Below, piece by piece: positions 6,631 to 11,238 of a stretch of DNA of 11,238 nt (within the stretch, counting starts at the first letter, position 1; the number at the start of each line of letters is the position of its first letter). The stretch spans positions 1 through 11,238 of the forward strand of contig SYKJ01000156.1 of the NCBI GenBank assembly GCA_005798205.1, written 5' to 3'. The notes under the pieces are model-generated. The model did no database searches, was not told the origin of the DNA, and was given only the letters and a program-made list of their open reading frames with translations. Position numbers and translations under genes: made by a program. The DNA is from Bacteroidota bacterium (GTDB lineage Bacteria > Bacteroidota > Bacteroidia > Flavobacteriales > Crocinitomicaceae).

Positions 6631-6638
6631 TACTTTTG
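6631..6638 (+). promoter_or_regulatory. Bacteroidota-type -7 promoter element TACTTTTG
   Basis: TACTTTTG fits the Bacteroidota -7 consensus TAnnTTTG exactly and lies 16 bases before the ATG at 6655, in the 59-base gap between two divergent genes. No good TTTG -33 box stands at the expected distance upstream. If used, it gives a leader of only about ten bases with no Shine-Dalgarno, which is common in this phylum. Confidence 0.4.
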
Positions 6639-6654
6639 TAACTAAACTCTAGTT

Positions 6655-8745
6655 ATGTTCAAGTTACTTATTTTAAATCTAACATTCATTCCTCTCTTTA
6701 TGTTTGCTCAAACTCCAAATTTTACTGCCACCAAAAAATCAAAAATACTATCCATACATGGGCATAATCGTTCGGATGATTATTATTGGATGAATGAACG
6801 CGATAGCAAAGAAGTTTTGGAAAATCTACAGCAAGAAAACGAATACGCTAGCGATTATTTTAAACCATTACAACCTTTAATAAATTCTTTGCTCACTGAA
6901 TTTGACAAGCGCATTAATCCAAATGAAGTTTCTGCTCCCTTTATTTTAAATGGTAAAAAATACCAAATGAAAAATACGGATGGCAAAGATTACCAACAAA
7001 TTATCCTCATAGAGAAAAACAAAGAGGTTGTTTTCTTTGATGAAAATGAAAGAGCAAAGGATAAAGATTATTATGACCTAGCAGATTGGTCTCCTTCACC
7101 AAATAATCAAATTCTAGCAGTGAGCGAGGATTTTATTGGTCGACGAAAGTACGCAATTACATTTCGAGATAATAAAACAGGAAAATACTTAGCGGATAAA
7201 ATTGAGGAAACAAGCGGAGGTGTAGTTTGGGCAAATGACAATAAAACAGTTTATTACATTAAAAAAGATCCTCAAACTTTGCGTGAATTCCAAGTTTACA
7301 GACATACATTAGGTGCTGAAAGCAAGTCAGATGTTTTAATGTATCAGGAAGATGATGAAAAATTTTCTGTAGGTTTAGAGAAGACAATAACAGACAGCTA
7401 TATTTTTATTACATCTTATAGCTCTACAAGTTCTGAAACACGATTTATTGATGCAAATAATTCTAAGGAAGTAGCAAATGTTTTTCTTCCAAGACAAAAA
7501 GACCATTTGTATCAAGTTTCGCACCATCAAAATGGATTTTATATCCTCTCAAATCAAGGTGCACCAAATCGAAAGGTCTTATTTTCAAAGTCCTTTCCTA
7601 GAAATTTAGAGCAATGCACAGAATTTATTCCTGTAGATTCTAAAACTTTGATTGAAGGGATTTCAACTTTCAAAAATTTCCTTGTCATTGAAGAACGCAA
7701 TAATGGATTAAGGAAAATTAAATTGCATAATTTATCAAGCGGTTTAGATTCATATATTTCTGTTGACGAAGAAACATACTCTTTAAATTTAGGATTAAAT
7801 GATGATTACGAAAGCGAAGAGCTTTTTTATTCCTATAATTCAATGACCACGCCTGCTACCATTTTTCAATACAATATGGCTTCTTCCACTAAAACAGTTT
7901 GGTTCCAAAAAGCACTTTTAGATCCGAATTTTAAGTCTTCAGACTACGAGTCTCAAAGGATTTGGGCAACTGCCAATGATGGAACAAAAATCCCAGTTTC
8001 TATTGTTTATAAAAAAGGAATTGACTTAAAAACTGCACCTTGTCTTCTTTTTGGTTATGGTTCCTATGGCTTTACGATTCCAGATGGTTTTAGTGCTTTG
8101 AGGATTAGTTTATTGAATAGAGGTTTCGTTTTCGCATCTGCACACATCAGGGGAGGCAAATACATGGGCGAAACTTGGTATCAAGATGGAAAATTGCAGA
8201 AGAAGATGAACACTTTTACAGATTTCATTAATGCTGCAGAATATATTGGCCATATGGGATATTGTGATAAAGCCCGGATTTACGCTCAGGGTGGAAGTGC
8301 TGGAGGTTTATTGATGGGTGCAGTTGCCAATTTAGCTCCGTATTTATGGAAAGGTATTGTTTCTCAAGTCCCTTTTGTTGATGTTGTTACAACGATGTTG
8401 GATGAATCAATTCCATTGACAACTGGAGAATTTGAAGAATGGGGAAATCCAAATGAACTAGATGCATATTACTATATGTTGAAATATTCACCTTATGACA
8501 ATATTCAAAAAATGGACTATCCCGCTATGTTTGTTACAACTGGCTACCATGATTCGCAAGTACAATATTGGGAACCGATGAAGTACATCGCAAAATTAAG
8601 AGAATACAAAACTTCTACAAATCCACTTATTTTTGACTGTAATATGGACGCTGGGCATGGTGGTGGATCAGGAAGATCAAATGAGAGATTGGAAGTTGCT
8701 AAGGTCTACTCTTTTATTTTAGGATTAGAAGGAATTACGAAATAA
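6655..8745 (+). CDS. ptrB: Exported oligopeptidase B (S9A prolyl oligopeptidase family, 696 aa)
   Basis: This serine peptidase would cut short peptides, in the oligopeptidase B branch after Lys or Arg. The first 19 residues (MFKLLILNLTFIPLFMFAQ) form a signal peptide, unlike the cytosolic E. coli enzyme, so this one should be periplasmic or surface-associated. The region 25-430 is the N-terminal part with beta-propeller-like repeats (DLADWSPSPNNQILAVSED, GVVWANDNKTVYYI). The C-terminal alpha/beta-hydrolase carries GYGSYGF (467-473), HIRGGKYMGETWYQDGK (497-513), the nucleophile elbow GGSAGG with Ser548, Asp633 (GYHDSQV) and His668 (DAGHGG). The Ser-Asp and Asp-His spacings of 85 and 35 residues are those I recall for known oligopeptidase B triads. 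SIPLTTGEFEEWGNP (585-599) holds the acidic residues linked to basic P1 preference. The length is normal and the gene looks intact. It stands alone between divergent and convergent neighbours. Confidence 0.9.
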   Translation: MFKLLILNLTFIPLFMFAQTPNFTATKKSKILSIHGHNRSDDYYWMNERDSKEVLENLQQENEYASDYFKPLQPLINSLLTEFDKRINPNEVSAPFILNGKKYQMKNTDGKDYQQIILIEKNKEVVFFDENERAKDKDYYDLADWSPSPNNQILAVSEDFIGRRKYAITFRDNKTGKYLADKIEETSGGVVWANDNKTVYYIKKDPQTLREFQVYRHTLGAESKSDVLMYQEDDEKFSVGLEKTITDSYIFITSYSSTSSETRFIDANNSKEVANVFLPRQKDHLYQVSHHQNGFYILSNQGAPNRKVLFSKSFPRNLEQCTEFIPVDSKTLIEGISTFKNFLVIEERNNGLRKIKLHNLSSGLDSYISVDEETYSLNLGLNDDYESEELFYSYNSMTTPATIFQYNMASSTKTVWFQKALLDPNFKSSDYESQRIWATANDGTKIPVSIVYKKGIDLKTAPCLLFGYGSYGFTIPDGFSALRISLLNRGFVFASAHIRGGKYMGETWYQDGKLQKKMNTFTDFINAAEYIGHMGYCDKARIYAQGGSAGGLLMGAVANLAPYLWKGIVSQVPFVDVVTTMLDESIPLTTGEFEEWGNPNELDAYYYMLKYSPYDNIQKMDYPAMFVTTGYHDSQVQYWEPMKYIAKLREYKTSTNPLIFDCNMDAGHGGGSGRSNERLEVAKVYSFILGLEGITK

Positions 8746-8754
8746 ATTAGATCG

Positions 8755-10197
8755 TTAATATTTGATAAAAATATTTTTTGCTTCGGTAAAAAATCGCAAT
8801 GCTTCCCATCCTCCTTCGCGACCAACTCCTGAAGATTTAACTCCACCAAATGGTGTTCTCAAATCACGAACCATCCAGTCGTTAACCCAAACAATTCCTA
8901 CTTGAAGTAAATCTGCTACCCGATGTGCTCTTTTTAAATCGTTCGTCCAAATAGTTGCAGCTAATCCGTATTGTGTAGAATTTGCCATCATAAGTACCTC
9001 TTCTTCCGAATCAAAGGGAGTTAAAGTTACCACCGGACCGAATATTTCTTCTTGGTTTGTTCGGCAGGAATAATCTAAACCTTCAATAATTGTTGGTTCT
9101 AAATAAAAGCCTTTATCATAAGGAGAGGGTAAGTTTACACGATTTCCACCTGTTAGAATTATTCCCCCTTCTTCTTTTGCTAGCTCTATGTAGGCTAGAA
9201 TTTTTTGTAAGTGTCCCTCCGAAACAATTGCTCCCAATTTTGCTTGCGGATCAGTCGGAAATGAAACTACTGTTTTTGCAACTTTAGCAACAAATGCATC
9301 TTTAAATTTCGTATAAATGGATCTTTCAATAAAAATTCGCGAGCCACACAAACAAATTTGACCTTGATTTGAAAAAGAGGAGCGAACGGTTGTACTCAAC
9401 ATATTTTCAAAATCGCAATCTGCGAAAATTACATTTGGATTTTTTCCTCCCAATTCAAGCGAAAGTTTTTTAAACAGCGGCGCTGCAGTTTGTGAGATAA
9501 ATGACCCCGTTTGGGTTCCACCAGTGAAAGAAATAGCTTTAATTTTCGGATGCTTTACAATTGCATCGCCAGCTTTTGTTCCAGTTCCGTGTATAATATT
9601 TAAAACTCCGGCGGGAAGTCCAGCCTCTTGGGCAACTTTTCCCAGAAGAAATGCAGTATATGGCGTGATTTCAGAGGGTTTTGCAATGACGCAATTTCCA
9701 GCTGCTAATGCAGGAGCTATTTTCCAGGAAAATAGATACAGTGGTAAATTCCATGGTGAAATACAAGCTACAATTCCAATAGGTTTTCTAGTTGTATAGT
9801 TAATTCCTGTGCCTTCCATGTAATGTGATTCTGATGCGAAATGCAGAATTGCTGTTGCAAAAAAATGAAAATTAGATGCCGATCGCGGAATATCAACTTG
9901 TGTTGCTAAATTTAATGGTTTACCATTATCTCTACTTTCTGCTGCAGCAAATTCATCCAGTCGCTTTTCAATGCCCTCAGCAATGCGGATAAGAATTTTA
10001 CTTCTTTCCTCTATTTTCAACGATGACCATATAGGAAACGCTTTTTCAGAAGCTTTAACTGCTAGTTCGATATCTTCGATGTCTGAATCTGGGATTAAGG
10101 AATAAACTTCTCCTGTTCCAGGTTCATAGTTATCTAAATAAAGCTCGTTGGTGGGAGACACATATTTCCCATTAATAAAATTTTGAAGTTTTTCCAT
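8755..10197 (-). CDS. Aldehyde dehydrogenase, ALDH8A1 / 2-aminomuconate semialdehyde dehydrogenase-like (480 aa)
   Basis: This NAD-dependent enzyme oxidises an aldehyde to a carboxylic acid; close relatives act on 2-aminomuconate or 2-hydroxymuconate semialdehyde in tryptophan (kynurenine) or aromatic catabolism. With the ATG at 10197, the oxyanion Asn is 150 (ISPWNLPLYLFSWKIAPA), the general base Glu is 248 (LELGGKNPN) and the nucleophile is Cys282 in NQGQICLCGSR. FTGGTQTG (224-231) binds NAD, and EEIFGPV and TPFGGVKSSGVGREGG are present. CLCGSRIF, PFDSEEEV and VWVNDWMVRDLRTPFGG strongly resemble ALDH8A1. Arg105 in DIPRS probably equals the substrate-carboxylate Arg of Pseudomonas aminomuconate semialdehyde dehydrogenase. 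An in-frame TTG at 10215 would add six residues; I prefer ATG 10197, which starts MEKLQNFINGKYV as the family does. The stop converges on oligopeptidase B with a 9-base gap. No other kynurenine-pathway gene is nearby. Confidence 0.88.
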   Translation of the reverse strand: MEKLQNFINGKYVSPTNELYLDNYEPGTGEVYSLIPDSDIEDIELAVKASEKAFPIWSSLKIEERSKILIRIAEGIEKRLDEFAAAESRDNGKPLNLATQVDIPRSASNFHFFATAILHFASESHYMEGTGINYTTRKPIGIVACISPWNLPLYLFSWKIAPALAAGNCVIAKPSEITPYTAFLLGKVAQEAGLPAGVLNIIHGTGTKAGDAIVKHPKIKAISFTGGTQTGSFISQTAAPLFKKLSLELGGKNPNVIFADCDFENMLSTTVRSSFSNQGQICLCGSRIFIERSIYTKFKDAFVAKVAKTVVSFPTDPQAKLGAIVSEGHLQKILAYIELAKEEGGIILTGGNRVNLPSPYDKGFYLEPTIIEGLDYSCRTNQEEIFGPVVTLTPFDSEEEVLMMANSTQYGLAATIWTNDLKRAHRVADLLQVGIVWVNDWMVRDLRTPFGGVKSSGVGREGGWEALRFFTEAKNIFIKY

Positions 10198-10340
10198 CGC
10201 TTGTATTGGAAACAAATTTCGATAAAAGAAATGGATAATGGAAGAACTTTGATTTTTATCTTCGCCCTTGTTAAAGAGTACTCATTTTAAAATTATCAGA
10301 CTTATTTCCTTAACTTTAAATTCGAAAAAAATTAAATTGT

Positions 10341-10679
10341 ATGTCAGAACTTACAATAAAGCAGGCTCAAAAAGTTGTTGATGATTGGATTCAAAAAGTC
10401 GGAGTTCGTTATTTTAATGAGCTTACAAATACTGCTCTATTAATGGAGGAAGTTGGCGAACTTGCAAGAATTATTGCCCGCCGCTATGGCGAACAAAGTG
10501 AGAAGCCCAATGATGGAAACCAAGATTTAGGAGATGAGATGGCAGATGTTTTATTTGTACTTATTTGTTTAGCAAATCAAACGGGAATTGATCTAAGTTC
10601 GGCTTTTGAAAAAAATATTCAGAAGAAAACAAATCGAGATTCAAAGAGACACAAGGAGAATCCAAAATTAAATTTTTAA
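10341..10679 (+). CDS. MazG-like nucleotide pyrophosphohydrolase (112 aa)
   Basis: This all-alpha NTP pyrophosphatase superfamily protein would hydrolyse non-canonical or excess (d)NTPs to NMP and pyrophosphate with magnesium. The metal-binding acidic pattern is complete: EEVGE at 36-40 (Glu37 and Glu40) and DEMAD at 65-69 (Glu66 and Asp69), the ExxE...ExxD signature. The helices MSELTIKQAQKVVDDWI, TALLMEEVGELARIIARRYG and EMADVLFVLICLANQTGI follow the single-domain MazG layout, and KNIQKKTNRDSKRH provides the basic tail often seen. The length is normal for the short single-domain type. It reads divergently from the aldehyde dehydrogenase; the 143-base gap holds a weak -7-like TAACTTTA at 10311-10318 and nothing else I can name. 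The degenerate helicase gene follows after 10 bases, so the two are probably co-transcribed. The exact nucleotide substrate is not predictable from sequence. Confidence 0.87.
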   Translation: MSELTIKQAQKVVDDWIQKVGVRYFNELTNTALLMEEVGELARIIARRYGEQSEKPNDGNQDLGDEMADVLFVLICLANQTGIDLSSAFEKNIQKKTNRDSKRHKENPKLNF

Positions 10680-10689
10680 GGCCAGCGAA

Positions 10690-11238
10690 ATGGAATCTAT
10701 TGCAGAAGAGCTGATCAAGAAATTAAAATCTGGGGTTTCAGTTATTGGAATTGGAAAACAAGAATCTTATTTGGGCTTTCTTCCTAGTTTAGTTAAAGCA
10801 TTTGTTCCAATGGCAGAAGAAGGTTCGCCAAGAGCTTTGATATTATGTTTAAGCGACGATGAGGCAAAAGCAATTCATGAAGCTATGGCAAAAGCAACAA
10901 AAGAAATCGACTTAACAATTGACTTGGTCTTTGACAAAGGAAGTAAGTTGAAACAACGAAATGACCTTTTTGACGGTACAGAGGTAATTGTTGGAACTAC
11001 TAAACGTATCTGCGAACTTTATTTTCAAAATGGATTTAATGTTGGAAAGTTAAAACTATTTATTGTTCTTCAAATGGATGAACAAATTAGCAAGGGAATG
11101 AAAGGTGCAATTTCCCGTTTAGCAGAGAGTCTACCAAAATGTAGACAAGTTCTTTTCACGATGAAGCCAGAGGAAGAAAGATTCTTGGATTACAAGGAAC
11201 AATTTGTTAATCAGTCAGTAGAATTAAAAATACCATAA
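10690..11238 (+). CDS. Degenerate DEAD-box RecA1-like domain protein, probable pseudo-helicase (182 aa)
   Basis: The whole protein lines up by eye with only the first RecA domain of DEAD-box RNA helicases, with the ATPase motifs altered. GIGKQESYLGFLPSLVKAF (20-38) corresponds to motif I and what follows (GSGKT..AFLLP), with Gln for the Walker Thr. ALILCLSDDEAKAIHEAM (49-66) fits motif Ia, but PTRELA is lost. EVIVGTTKRICELY (98-111) fits the VGTPGR motif. KLKLFIVLQMDEQISKGM (120-137) fits the motif II strand, with LQMD for DEAD, so the catalytic Glu is Gln. RQVLFTMKPEEERF (152-165) fits the motif III region, with SAT lost. There is no second RecA domain; TAA ends the window. The frame is clean and close to its neighbour, so it looks like a maintained non-catalytic protein, perhaps an RNA-binding or protein-binding module. 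RNA binding is inference. A decayed helicase is the alternative. Confidence 0.65.
   Translation: MESIAEELIKKLKSGVSVIGIGKQESYLGFLPSLVKAFVPMAEEGSPRALILCLSDDEAKAIHEAMAKATKEIDLTIDLVFDKGSKLKQRNDLFDGTEVIVGTTKRICELYFQNGFNVGKLKLFIVLQMDEQISKGMKGAISRLAESLPKCRQVLFTMKPEEERFLDYKEQFVNQSVELKIP

Noticed and set aside
4839..10197. Functional link between the possible kynurenine in the MbnP-like protein and the kynurenine-pathway-type aldehyde dehydrogenase
   Set aside because: One would be a protein side-chain modification outside the cytoplasm, the other small-molecule catabolism in the cytoplasm; the genes are 3 kb apart in different units, so the shared word is coincidence.
10198..10215. TTG at 10215 as the aldehyde dehydrogenase start
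   Set aside because: ATG at 10197 gives the normal family N-terminus (MEKLQNFINGKYV); the extra six residues have no support.

Overview
The window is low-GC, AT-rich chromosomal DNA that looks like Bacteroidota, most likely a flavobacterium of the Crocinitomicaceae type. The support is two type IX secretion (T9SS) C-terminal sorting domains, the near absence of Shine-Dalgarno sequences before start codons, a TAnnTTTG -7 element, and the tightly packed, frequently overlapping genes. Stop codons include TGA, so the standard code is in use. No rRNA, tRNA, CRISPR array, insertion sequence or origin was seen, and no stretch longer than 300 bases lacks a gene or gene remnant.

Region 1 (1-1085, + strand): the 3' end of lipB (lipoate biosynthesis), a 136-residue conserved-looking unknown, and a TspO/MBR membrane protein gene, chained by two ATGA start/stop overlaps. 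The tspO frame is interrupted by one in-frame TGA at codon 27. Region 2 (1104-3046, - strand): two tandem extended short-chain dehydrogenase/reductase genes overlapping by one base (TGATG). Region 3 (3153-3819): a scar. The 3' end of a CBM9-like carbohydrate-binding gene (- strand) meets, back to back, the 3' end of a GH16 endoglucanase with a T9SS tail (+ strand). Both lack their 5' parts, as expected from one deletion across two divergent genes.

Region 4 (3824-6595, - strand): a probable operon of a SAM-dependent methyltransferase, an MbnP-like protein with a WxW motif and a T9SS tail, and a lipoprotein di-heme enzyme of the cytochrome c peroxidase/MauG/MbnH family. By analogy with MbnH/MbnP of methanotrophs, the last two probably form a copper-binding, tryptophan-modifying pair outside the cytoplasm. 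Region 5 (6655-8745, + strand): an exported oligopeptidase B. Region 6 (8755-10197, - strand): an aldehyde dehydrogenase resembling ALDH8A1/2-aminomuconate semialdehyde dehydrogenase of the kynurenine pathway. Region 7 (10341-11238, + strand): a MazG-like nucleotide pyrophosphohydrolase followed after 10 bases by a 182-residue degenerate DEAD-box RecA domain whose ATPase motifs are all altered.

The most interesting items are the T9SS-tagged MbnP/MbnH-like pair, the stand-alone pseudo-helicase next to MazG, the interrupted tspO, and the double-truncation junction.
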